NCBI GenBank assembly: GCA_023423795.1
Contig: JAFAEX010000105.1
Location: 1 to 17,764 of the forward strand
Reading direction: 5' to 3'
Source: Chloroflexota bacterium
GTDB taxonomy: Bacteria; Chloroflexota; Chloroflexia; Thermomicrobiales; UBA6265
Length of the DNA stretch: 17,764 nucleotides
Shown piece after piece: positions 7,268 to 14,058 of this stretch. The position numbers were made by a program, and so were the translations under genes. The notes beneath the pieces are model-generated. The model did not search any database. It had not been told where the DNA came from and worked only from the letters and a program-made list of their open reading frames with translations. Numbering within the stretch: the stretch's first letter is position 1; every line of letters begins with the position of its first letter.

Positions 7268-7810
7268 TTACGGCGTCGGCGTTTCCGCTGCCGCCGGGTC
7301 TGGCGGGAACACCGGTGTTCCAAGCGGCTCCACCGGCAGGACCTCCAGGCGCACGCCCGTTCCCGGCGACTCGATCGCGATGGCCACGGTGCCGTCATCG
7401 TAGAGTCCGATGAACGCGCCGTCTTCAGACAGGTGATTGCCCGTTTCGTCCACCTCTGCCGTAAGGCGCACCGCCCCTTCCACGAGTCGATCGCCGATGA
7501 AGTAGTTGAGGTAGCCGGTCACGGTAGCGCTGCGCTCGCCGGTCGGGAGCCACAGGCCGGTGAGCACCAGGCCGTCGGGCAGCACCTCGGTGTAGGCGCC
7601 GTCGGCGTGGAAGGTGGACAGGGAAGAAAACGGGGTATCCCCCTGGTTCGAGACGGTGGTCCGCCAGACGCCGACGATCGGGTGGTCCGCTACGGCGGTT
7701 GCGCCCTGCGGTGTGGCGTCGTGCGCGATGGCGGACAAGCCAACGGCGCCGTATGCGCTGCCGACCAGCACAAGGGCAACGATCACGATCGGAACCGCAA
7801 ATCGAGCCAT
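7268..7810 (-). CDS. Small secreted or membrane-anchored protein, beta-rich, function unknown
   Basis: 180 residues. Residues 3-24 (RFAVPIVIVALVLVGSAYGAV) form a signal peptide or anchor. The rest alternates polar and hydrophobic residues (HPIVGVWRTTV, FHADGAYTEVLPDG, DDGTVAIAIESPG), a pattern seen in lipocalin-like beta barrels, and the tail is Pro/Thr-rich. I know no function for it. The ATG at 7810 has GGGAGG 6-7 nt upstream. An in-frame ATG at 7870 would be nearly leaderless, since the promoter at 7879-7887 predicts a transcript start about there, so 7810 is preferred. It is probably transcribed alone. Confidence 0.7.
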   Translation of the reverse strand: MARFAVPIVIVALVLVGSAYGAVGLSAIAHDATPQGATAVADHPIVGVWRTTVSNQGDTPFSSLSTFHADGAYTEVLPDGLVLTGLWLPTGERSATVTGYLNYFIGDRLVEGAVRLTAEVDETGNHLSEDGAFIGLYDDGTVAIAIESPGTGVRLEVLPVEPLGTPVFPPDPAAAETPTP

Positions 7811-7878
7811 CAGGCGCCTCCCGGGAGTCTCGTTGAAGATCAGGGCGACGTGCCGCGCGCTTCGTTGCATGCGAACGC

Positions 7879-7906
7879 ATTATATCACAATTCCATTCCT
7901 TATAAA
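7879..7906 (-). promoter_or_regulatory. Extended -10 promoter of the small secreted protein gene
   Basis: On the - strand a perfect TATAAT (7884-7879) is preceded by TGA, giving the extended -10 form TGnTATAAT. A weak -35 (TTTATA, 7906-7901, 16-nt spacer) is possible. The block is clearly AT-rich against the genome background. Confidence 0.65.
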
Positions 7907-7964
7907 TGGGGTTCTCTGGACGAGGCTGCATGCAGATCGGCCGATCGGGTACCAGTGCAGGCGA

Positions 7965-9023
7965 CTACGAATGATCGCGTGCCGAAAGCGACCGATGTGT
8001 CCAGCCGGAGGATGCCCGCCACACCGGGGTGACGTCGAACAATTCGTGGCGCGGTTCGGTGGCGCGGTCGCGGATGATCTCCAGCAGCACCTCGACCGCG
8101 CGCTCGGCGGTTTCGGCCAGCGGGAAGCGGACCGTCGCCAGCGGCGGGATCGTGCGCGCGGCCAACGGCAGGTCGTCGCAGCCGACGACGGCGCAGTCGC
8201 CGGGCACGCGCAGGCCGCGGTCGTGGAGGGCGCTGAGCACGCCGACGGCCATCAGGTCGTTCTGGGCGTAGATGGCGGTCAGGTCCGGCACGCGATCCAG
8301 CAGCCGGCCCGTTGCCTGGTAGCCGCCCTCGATCTCCCAGTCGGCGATCTCGACGAGGGCGGGATCGAACGGGATGCCGGCCGCCGCCAGCGTTTCGCGG
8401 TAGCCGTCCAGCCGGGAGCGGGCGACGCTGCGGGCGGGCGGCCCGCTGATCGTCCCGATGCGGCGGTGCCCGAGCGACAGCAGGTGGCCGACCGCCAGCA
8501 CGGCGGCGCGGTGGAAGTCGGCCTGGACGGTGGAGACGGCGCCGACCATCGGGTTGGTGCTGACGGCCGGCACCTGCGCGACGATGGCGCCGGTGACCGG
8601 GTCCTCCTCCAGCGGCGGCGCCAGCACGAGGATGCCGTCCACCCGCCGCTCCAACAGCGAGCGGGCGACCTCCGGCCCGTCGGCGCCGTCCGGGGCGATG
8701 CTGCCGACGATCAGCGAATTGCCGCTGCGCCGCGCCGCCCGCTCGACGATGGCGACGCTCATCGAGAACACGGTGTCGCCGCCGGTGCTGGCCATCATCC
8801 CGAGCGTGCAGGTGCTGCGGGTGGCCATGCCGCGGGCGACCGCGTTGGGGACGTAGCCCAGTTCGTCGGCGGCGAGCAGGATGCGCTCGCGGGTGGCGGG
8901 GGAGACGGCGCCCTTGCCGTTGAGGACCTTGCTGGCGGTCTGGAAACTGACCCCGGACCGCGCCGCAACGTCCTTGATCGAAACCCGTGTCACGGCGTTT
9001 CCTGTTTCCTCGGTAACGTTCAT
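7965..9023 (-). CDS. LacI-family transcriptional regulator
   Basis: 352 residues. The N-terminal HTH lies at about 15-35 (VSIKDVAARSGVSFQTASKVLNG), and a hinge helix follows at about 60-66 (PNAVARGM; the usual hinge Leu is Met). The rest is a periplasmic-binding-type sensor domain with RRVDGILVL, GHRRIGTISGP, AIYAQNDLMAVGVL and VVGCDDLPLA, all family landmarks. Such proteins repress sugar or nucleoside uptake genes until a ligand binds. The ATG at 9023 follows GGAG at 7-nt spacing; a GTG ten codons on has no binding site. It lies downstream of, and in line with, the ABC/nucleoside-hydrolase genes, but the 123-bp near-palindrome and a hairpin separate them, so it may have its own promoter. A likely operator is the palindrome at 13759-13782. 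Confidence 0.92.
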   Translation of the reverse strand: MNVTEETGNAVTRVSIKDVAARSGVSFQTASKVLNGKGAVSPATRERILLAADELGYVPNAVARGMATRSTCTLGMMASTGGDTVFSMSVAIVERAARRSGNSLIVGSIAPDGADGPEVARSLLERRVDGILVLAPPLEEDPVTGAIVAQVPAVSTNPMVGAVSTVQADFHRAAVLAVGHLLSLGHRRIGTISGPPARSVARSRLDGYRETLAAAGIPFDPALVEIADWEIEGGYQATGRLLDRVPDLTAIYAQNDLMAVGVLSALHDRGLRVPGDCAVVGCDDLPLAARTIPPLATVRFPLAETAERAVEVLLEIIRDRATEPRHELFDVTPVWRASSGWTHRSLSARDHS

Positions 9024-9060
9024 CACGAGCTCCGAACCCGGTCCACCCGGGTCGGTGGCT

Positions 9061-9183
9061 GCCCGGGGCTGATGGCGTTTACCTGTTTGATCCGGACACC
9101 GGCCACGCCCGGCCGGGGGTGAAACCCCGGGGCGGGCGTGGTCGGTATCCGCTTCAAGAGAGCAAACGCCATCAACCCCGGGC
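9061..9183. repeat. 123-bp near-palindromic element between the hydrolase and lacI genes
   Basis: The outer arms 9061-9080 and 9164-9183 pair at 19 of 20 positions. The inner arms 9098-9119 and 9125-9146 pair at 19 of 22 around a 5-nt loop. The middle parts pair at about two thirds. The whole can fold into one long hairpin. It may be a MITE-like or other palindromic intergenic repeat; no coding part is seen. Confidence 0.7.
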
Positions 9184-9224
9184 GCGCATGGCGGCGCGGA
9201 ATCGATCCGGCCGCCATGCGCGCC
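9181..9224 (-). terminator. Hairpin downstream of the nucleoside hydrolase gene
   Basis: A perfect 15-bp stem (9181-9195 with 9210-9224) has a 14-nt loop and begins 7 nt after the hydrolase stop on the - strand. It is GC-rich and has no T-run. It fits a terminator or 3'-end stabiliser for the uptake operon, and it touches the outer arm of the near-palindrome at 9061-9183. Confidence 0.6.
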
Positions 9225-9231
9225 TAGGCCG

Positions 9232-10107
9232 TCAGGCGGTGATCCGGCGCACCATCTCGGCCTCGGCCTCGGCGGCTTGCACCTCGGCGGCCACGCGGAT
9301 GCGGCCGTTGCCGCAGTTCGAGAGCGTGGTGCGGGCGAGGTCGTCCTCCCCGAGGCCGACCGCAACGTCGCACTGCTCGAAGCGGAACAGGTCCGGGCGG
9401 ACCATCGGCAGCAGGGCCAGCGGGTCGTGCGGGTTGTTCGCGTCGGCCTTGATGAAGGCCCACCAACGGCGGATCTGGTCCTCCAGCACCGGGCCGAGTT
9501 CGCCGGAGGCGGCGATGGCGGCGACCTCCGGCTGGCGGAACCAGACCTTGCGGGTGACGTCCAGCCCGCAGACGGTGATCGGGATCGCCGAAGCGAAGAC
9601 GACGGCGGCGGCTTCCGGGTCGCACTTGATGTTGTGCTCGGCCTGGTCCAGCCAGAAGACGCCGCCCATGATCCAGAGGTGGCGGACCTTCGAGGCGAAC
9701 GCGGGGTCGCCCTCGATCGCGCGGGCGATGTTGGTGAGCGGGCCGATGGCGGCGATCTCCAGCGCGCCGTCGTAGCGGCGGGCGGCCTCGTGCAGCCACG
9801 CGTCGGAGGCGTCGCCTTCGCCGACCTCGATCGCGTCCAGCCCGTCGATTCCCGCGCCTTCGTGACCGGCCCACCAGACGGGGCGGTCGGTCATCGTCTT
9901 CGTCGCGCCGGAGATGACCGGCACGTCGGGGCGGCCGAGCTTGTCGAGGGAGAAGCGGGCGATGCGAGAGCGGAACGGGGTATCGCCGTAGACGGTCGTG
10001 ACCCCGACGAGGTCCAGTTCCGGCGCCTTCGCCAGCAGAGCGAGGGCCAGGATGTCGTCCACGTCCGTCCCGATGTCGGTGTCCAGCACGACCGGTCGTT
10101 GCGCCAC
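9232..10107 (-). CDS. Inosine-uridine-type nucleoside hydrolase
   Basis: 291 residues, slightly short of the usual 300-310. The N-terminal calcium-site motif DTDIGTDVDD (residues 9-18) is intact. EHNIKCDPEAA matches the substrate-binding segment (Asn then DPEAA), and the late HDPLAL supplies the last calcium Asp. The enzyme cleaves the N-glycosidic bond of ribonucleosides to free base and ribose. No signal peptide is seen, so it acts in the cytoplasm. The ATG at 10107 follows GGAAAGGA. It is the last gene behind two sugar-type permeases on the same strand, separated by 108 bp with short repeats. The natural reading is that it splits what the transporter brings in. Base preference cannot be read from the sequence. 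Confidence 0.9.
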   Translation of the reverse strand: MAQRPVVLDTDIGTDVDDILALALLAKAPELDLVGVTTVYGDTPFRSRIARFSLDKLGRPDVPVISGATKTMTDRPVWWAGHEGAGIDGLDAIEVGEGDASDAWLHEAARRYDGALEIAAIGPLTNIARAIEGDPAFASKVRHLWIMGGVFWLDQAEHNIKCDPEAAAVVFASAIPITVCGLDVTRKVWFRQPEVAAIAASGELGPVLEDQIRRWWAFIKADANNPHDPLALLPMVRPDLFRFEQCDVAVGLGEDDLARTTLSNCGNGRIRVAAEVQAAEAEAEMVRRITA

Positions 10108-10127
10108 GGTGTCGGGTCCTTTCCGCG

Positions 10128-10201
10128 AGTCGATAAGTCGAGGAGTCGAGGAGTCGAGGAGTCGAGAAGGGAGGAGATCCCCCGAAAGGTTCGGGATGAC
10201 G
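10128..10201. repeat. Five tandem AGTCGAGG octamers followed by a decayed half of a dispersed palindrome
   Basis: Units at 10128-10135, 10136-10143, 10144-10151, 10152-10159 and 10160-10167; the first and last are variants. After them, 10174-10201 matches 24 of 28 bases of the right arm of the 12163-12240 inverted repeat. The block lies between the second permease and the nucleoside hydrolase genes. Confidence 0.75.
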
Positions 10202-10215
10202 TCGGTTATCCGCCC

Positions 10216-11061
10216 CTACTTGATGCCGGTGCCGACCAGACTGCGCACGTAGTAGCGCTGGAGCGGCAGCAGGATGAGCAGCGGGATCACGGCCGCGACG
10301 ACGGAGGCGGCGAAGAGTTGGTCCCACAGCGTCTGGAACTGGAGTTGGAAGTCGGAGAGGGCAACCTGCACCACCTTGTATTGCTCGGACCGCACGGCGA
10401 TCAGCGGCCAGAGGAACGATTCCCACTGGAACAGGAACAGCAGCAGCGATGCGCCGATGACGACCGGCCAGGAGAGCGGCAGGAAGATCTGGACGAGCAC
10501 CGTGAGCCAGCCCGCGCCGTCGAGCCGGGCGGCATCGACGAGGTCCTGCGGGATGTCGGCGAAGAACTGCCGGAACAGGAAGATCGCCACCCCGTTGGCG
10601 ACGCCCGGGGCGATCAGCGCGGCGTAGGAGTCGATCCAGCCGAGTTGCCCGACGAGGTCGTAGAGGGGGATGGCGATGCCCTCGAACGGGACCATGAAGG
10701 TGACCACGGTCAGCACGAAGAGCACGTTGCGGCCCGGAAAGTCGATGCGGGCGAAGGCGAATCCGGCCAGCGCGGCGATGACGATGCCGATGAGCACCGT
10801 CGCCGCGGCCACGATGAAGGTGTTGAGGATCGCCCGGCCGAACCCCATCGTGACGAAGATTTCCTGGTAGGCCGCCAGCGTCGGCTGGGTGGGGTAGAGC
10901 GCCTGCAGGGTGAACGGCCGGCTGTAGCGGAAGATGTCGTCGGCCGGCCGCAGCGAGGAGACCAGCGCGAACCACAGCGGGAAGATGAAGACCAGCGCCA
11001 CCAGGATGTAGCCGAGGTGGACGAGCGCCCGTTTCGCGAAGGGTTGGCGGGTGGACGTCAC
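10216..11061 (-). CDS. ABC transporter permease, CUT1 type (MalG-like)
   Basis: 281 residues with about six membrane helices: one at 14-35, then five after the external loop ending near QEIFVTMGFG. The EAA loop that docks the ATPase is at 176-196 (DAARLDGAGWLTVLVQIFLPL), and the last helix is followed by QRYYVRSLVGTGIK, a typical MalG-type end (YxxxGLxxGAxK-like). It would form the second half of the import channel. The GTG at 11061 has AGGAGG 8 nt upstream and lies only 3 nt after the stop of the MalF-like gene, so the two are translated from one message. The substrate class is a sugar, glycoside or, from the neighbouring hydrolase, a nucleoside. Confidence 0.93.
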   Translation of the reverse strand: MTSTRQPFAKRALVHLGYILVALVFIFPLWFALVSSLRPADDIFRYSRPFTLQALYPTQPTLAAYQEIFVTMGFGRAILNTFIVAAATVLIGIVIAALAGFAFARIDFPGRNVLFVLTVVTFMVPFEGIAIPLYDLVGQLGWIDSYAALIAPGVANGVAIFLFRQFFADIPQDLVDAARLDGAGWLTVLVQIFLPLSWPVVIGASLLLFLFQWESFLWPLIAVRSEQYKVVQVALSDFQLQFQTLWDQLFAASVVAAVIPLLILLPLQRYYVRSLVGTGIK

Positions 11062-11064
11062 GGG

Positions 11065-11997
11065 CTAAGCCTCCTGGGACTGGAGCAGGCGGAACTCGAT
11101 GGCGACGACGACGAGGACGAGCACCAACAGGACCATCACCATGGAGAGCGCGAGGCCCATGTCGGCGAAGACGAAGCCGGTCTTGTAGGCCTCGTACATC
11201 AGGAGGTTGGTCGAGAGTTGCGGGCCGCCGGCGGTGAGCAGGTAGACCGGCGCGAACAGCAGGAAGTTGATCGCGGTATCCGTCACCAGCACGAACAGCA
11301 GGGTGCGGCGCAGCAGCGGCAGCGTGATCTGGAAGAACCGCTGCACGGGCGACGCGCCGTCGAGCATGGCGGCCTCGTGCAAATCGTTGGGGATGTTCTG
11401 CAACCCGGCGAGCAGGAAGACCATCCAGAAACTGACGCCCTTCCAGGTGGCGATCAGCATGATGACCCACAGGGCCTGGTCGGCGCTGGTGAGGAACGGT
11501 TGCGGCGGCAGCCCGATGCGGACCAGCATCGAGTTGATGAGGCCGGCGTTGGGGTCCAGCATCATCCGCCAGACCATCGCCGCGATCGGCATGGAGACGC
11601 CGATCGGGATGAAGAAGGCGGTGCGGTAGGCGCGGATGCCGGGGAAGCGCTGGTCGGCCAGCACGGCGAGCCCGAGGGCGAGCGCGATCTGGAGCGGGTT
11701 GATGATGGCGTTGAGTTTCAGCGTGACCCCGAGCGAGGACCAGAAGGTCGGTTCGCTGAACAGGTAGCGGTAGTTGTCCAGCCCGACGAAGACGCGGCCG
11801 CCGCCCTCGCCGAAGGTGGAGGTGTGGAGGCTGCCCCAGGCGGCGAGCCCGATCGGGTAGAGGCGGAACAGCGCGAGCCCGACCAGCGCCGGCGCGAGCA
11901 GCGCGTAGGCGGCCAGCCAGGTGCGGTAGGAACCGGACCGGAAGCGCCGCCGGGTGGAGGCGGGCGCCGGTTGCTGGGTTGCGGGGATCGCTGCCAC
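11065..11997 (-). CDS. ABC transporter permease, CUT1 type (MalF-like)
   Basis: 310 residues with a Pro/Ala and Arg-rich cytoplasmic start, a first helix at about 27-48, and a short external loop (SLHTSTFGEGG...FVGLDNYRYLF), the usual UgpA/MalF-type segment. The EAA loop is at 208-228 (EAAMLDGASPVQRFFQITLPL). It pairs with the MalG-like permease whose gene starts 3 nt downstream. The start used is the GTG at 11997; the nearest purine-rich stretch (GAGGGG) is about 13 nt away, so the start is less sure than the rest. No ATPase gene is present in the window, as in many CUT1 systems of actinobacteria and Chloroflexota that use one shared ATPase. Confidence 0.92.
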   Translation of the reverse strand: MAAIPATQQPAPASTRRRFRSGSYRTWLAAYALLAPALVGLALFRLYPIGLAAWGSLHTSTFGEGGGRVFVGLDNYRYLFSEPTFWSSLGVTLKLNAIINPLQIALALGLAVLADQRFPGIRAYRTAFFIPIGVSMPIAAMVWRMMLDPNAGLINSMLVRIGLPPQPFLTSADQALWVIMLIATWKGVSFWMVFLLAGLQNIPNDLHEAAMLDGASPVQRFFQITLPLLRRTLLFVLVTDTAINFLLFAPVYLLTAGGPQLSTNLLMYEAYKTGFVFADMGLALSMVMVLLVLVLVVVAIEFRLLQSQEA

Positions 11998-12162
11998 TGG
12001 CGGGTCTCGCCCCTCGGTGCTGGTTGACGCTCGTTCGCCGGCGTCGGCCAGGGTTCACGCATCGATGGTCGCGGCGCGCGGCCGGGATCGACGGCGGTTG
12101 CACGAATGACCCGGCGAGCGGGTCCGCCCATCCGGGGTGGCCGAGCGCGCTTCGGACCCCGA

Positions 12163-12240
12163 CCGTCATCCCGAGCCTGTCGAGGGATCTCGTTTCGTCA
12201 CCAGAGAAGACGAGATCCTTCGACAGGCTCGGGATGACGG
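12163..12240. repeat. 30-bp inverted repeat between the binding-protein and permease genes
   Basis: The arms at 12163-12192 and 12211-12240 match at 29 of 30 positions around an 18-nt loop. The arm begins CCGTCATCCCGAGCCTGTCG. A decayed copy of the right arm lies at 10174-10201, so this is a dispersed repeat. In RNA it would form a very stable hairpin inside the operon message. Confidence 0.85.
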
Positions 12241-12246
12241 GTTGGC

Positions 12247-12282
12247 GCGGGAGGCGGAGCCGGGAACGGTTCCGCCTCCCGC
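12247..12282 (-). terminator. Stem-loop directly after the solute-binding protein gene
   Basis: A 16-bp stem with one G-T wobble (12247-12262 with 12267-12282) and a 4-nt loop starts 10 nt after the binding-protein stop. No T-run follows. It may be a partial terminator or RNA stabiliser that lets the binding protein be made in excess over the permeases, as known for malE-malF type operons. Confidence 0.65.
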
Positions 12283-12292
12283 CCGGCCAGCG

Positions 12293-13693
12293 CTACTGGT
12301 ACTTCGCCAGCGCGCGGTCGATGCGGCGCACCGCGGCGGGCAGCGCCTCGGTTGGCTGCGCGCCGTTGCGGATGTCCTCCAGCGTGGTGGCGAGGATGTC
12401 CTCGAATTCCAGGTAGCCGGGGGTCTTCGGGCGCGGGGCGGCGGTGGTGCGCGCTTCCTCGGCCGCGAGGCGCCAGCCGGAGGCCGGGAAGTCGGCGTAC
12501 GCCTCGTCCGACTCGATCTCTTCCAGCAGCGCGACGGTGGCCGGGAACTGGACGTGGTGCTCGAACCACAGGCGCGCGCCTTCTGGGTCGGCGGTCACGA
12601 ACTGGATGAACTGCCCGGCTTCGTCCGGATGCTGCGAGAAGGCGGGGATGCCGATGTGCCAGCTCCCGGTCGGGGTGGCGGGCTCGCCCTCGGCGAAGTA
12701 GGGGTGGGCGGCGATGCCGTACTCCAGCCCTTCGGTTTCGTTGAAGCGGGCGACGTGCCATTCGCCGCCGACCCAGAGGGCGGCGTTGCCGGTGGCGAAC
12801 AGGTCGGCGGTTTCGTCCGGCGTGATGCCCTTGGGGCTGACGGGATTCTCGCCGTTGAACAGGTTGTGGTAGAAGGTGGCCGCCTGGATCCACGTGTCCG
12901 AATCGAGGTAGCCGGCGGTGGTGAGGCCGTCCTCGCTGATGCTGGCCTGCCCGAGCGACTCCGGCAGCGCGAGGATCTGGTAGGGGCGGCTGACCTGGTC
13001 GAAGGAGAAGCCCCAGACGTCGGGCGTGCCGTCGCCGTTGGTGTCGGAGGTCAGCGCCTGTGCGGCCTCGACGACCTGCTCCCACGTCCAGCGGCCGTCG
13101 ATGACCTCCTGGATGGTGGTGTCGCCGTCGGCGGTGAGCGCGGGCGGCGGCTCGATGCCGGCCTCGCGGAAGAGGCCGAGGTTGACGTACATGTACTGGG
13201 CCGAGGTGTTGAGCGGGGCGGCCATCAACTGGCCGTTGTGGCGGCCGGCCTCGCCGGAGGCCGGCACCCACGCGCCCTCCAGTTCTTCGGCGGAGAAGTA
13301 CTCGTCGAGCGGCTGCAGGTAGCCGCGGACGGAGTAGGAGGAGACGAGCGGGACATCGACCGCCATCAGGTCAACGTCCTGGCTCTGCCCCTGCATCCGC
13401 ACTTCGATGATCTCGAAGAGCTGGCGGAAGGGGTAGACCTCGTGCTCGACGGTGATGTGCGGATGCTTGGCCTGGAACGCCTCGATGACGGGGTCCCAGT
13501 GGGGCGGCCAATCCGACAGGCTGACCAGCTTCAGCGTCACCGGGTCCTGCGCGCCGGCGCGGCGCGGGGCGACGGCGTTGCCGCCGAGGAGGGCGGCGCC
13601 GGCGGCGACGGCGCTGGCCTGCAGCACGTGGCGCCGGCTGGCGCGGGCGGCCGGGCGAAGGGCGCCGGTCGGGCGAATGCGCGAACGCTCCAT
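12293..13693 (-). CDS. Tat-exported ABC solute-binding protein (CUT1, family 1)
   Basis: 466 residues. The N-terminus has twin arginines (S19-R-R-H-V-L) followed by an Ala/Gly-rich hydrophobic stretch ending near AGAQ (residue 49), so a Tat signal. No lipobox Cys is seen. The mature part has family 1 extracellular binding protein landmarks: WPPHWDPVIEAFQAKHPHITVEHE near the start, APLNTSAQYMYVNLGLFREAGIEPPP, TNGDGTPDVWGFSF (a Ca-loop-like DxNxDGxxD), and LFATGNAALWVGGEWH. It captures the substrate for the two permeases downstream. The ATG at 13693 follows GGAGGAG. Two stem-loops lie between this gene and the permeases. The substrate cannot be read directly. Confidence 0.93.
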   Translation of the reverse strand: MERSRIRPTGALRPAARASRRHVLQASAVAAGAALLGGNAVAPRRAGAQDPVTLKLVSLSDWPPHWDPVIEAFQAKHPHITVEHEVYPFRQLFEIIEVRMQGQSQDVDLMAVDVPLVSSYSVRGYLQPLDEYFSAEELEGAWVPASGEAGRHNGQLMAAPLNTSAQYMYVNLGLFREAGIEPPPALTADGDTTIQEVIDGRWTWEQVVEAAQALTSDTNGDGTPDVWGFSFDQVSRPYQILALPESLGQASISEDGLTTAGYLDSDTWIQAATFYHNLFNGENPVSPKGITPDETADLFATGNAALWVGGEWHVARFNETEGLEYGIAAHPYFAEGEPATPTGSWHIGIPAFSQHPDEAGQFIQFVTADPEGARLWFEHHVQFPATVALLEEIESDEAYADFPASGWRLAAEEARTTAAPRPKTPGYLEFEDILATTLEDIRNGAQPTEALPAAVRRIDRALAKYQ

Positions 13694-13758
13694 GACTCCT
13701 CCGGACGTGGGTTGAACCGCGGCGCCCCGGTTTGGCTGCCCGAACGGCGGGCGCAGGC

Positions 13759-13782
13759 CGATAGGCGAACGTTCGCCTATCG
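13759..13782. promoter_or_regulatory. Perfect 24-bp palindrome, probable LacI-type operator
   Basis: Half-site CGATAGGCGAAC is followed by its exact mirror, with a central CG as in LacI-family operators (AACGTT core). It overlaps the -10 box and the predicted start site of the uptake-operon promoter, the classic place for a repressor. The LacI-family gene at 7965-9023 is the natural partner. Confidence 0.7.
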
Positions 13783-13807
13783 TAGGGACGTGCCCGAACA
13801 CTGTCAA
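13779..13807 (-). promoter_or_regulatory. Promoter of the ABC/nucleoside hydrolase operon
   Basis: On the - strand, a perfect -35 TTGACA (13807-13802), a 17-nt spacer and the -10 TACGAT (13784-13779) are followed by a predicted start near 13772, about 80 nt ahead of the binding-protein ATG. The last bases of the -10 are inside the 24-bp palindrome. Confidence 0.7.
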
Positions 13808-14058
13808 CGAGGCATCGGCCCGGGCCCTCGGCTCGTCGGCCCGTGCCGAACGGCGGCCCGCTGTGGGGCCGCAGGCCGGGCCACGGAGCGCGCCGGTTGG
13901 CGGAGGCCGGGTGGCGTGCATGGTTGACGATGCCAGACGTATCGCAATCATCAATATGCAAATGATTGCGTAATGGATCATCGCGTGATAGATAGAAATA
14001 TAAGGATTCATCCAACATGGAAAAAATTGATAGTTCGACCCTCAGGGGGAGGCTTGGC
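13808..14058. other. Divergent spacer with AT-rich protease leader
   Basis: The GC-rich half (13808-13930) shows nothing clear. From about 13935 to 14040 the sequence turns AT-rich. It holds an inverted repeat CGCAATCAT-N10-ATGATTGCG (13943-13951 with 13962-13970) and a TATAAG box at 13999-14004 without a good -35. This is the likely promoter and operator region of the protease gene. Confidence 0.5.

Noticed and set aside
9277..12027. Very long + strand open frame across the ABC permease and hydrolase genes
   Set aside because: The product is a charged, Glu/Asp/Gln/Gly-rich low-complexity chain, as expected from the antisense of GC-rich genes; the - strand reading gives three clear protein families.
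12137..13927. Long + strand open frame opposite the solute-binding protein gene
   Set aside because: Antisense shadow; the - strand has a Tat signal, family motifs and a strong ribosome binding site.
14017..14058. Upstream in-frame ATG as the protease start
   Set aside because: The ribosome binding site is weaker and more distant, and the extra codons are AT-rich unlike the rest of the gene; kept only as an alternative.
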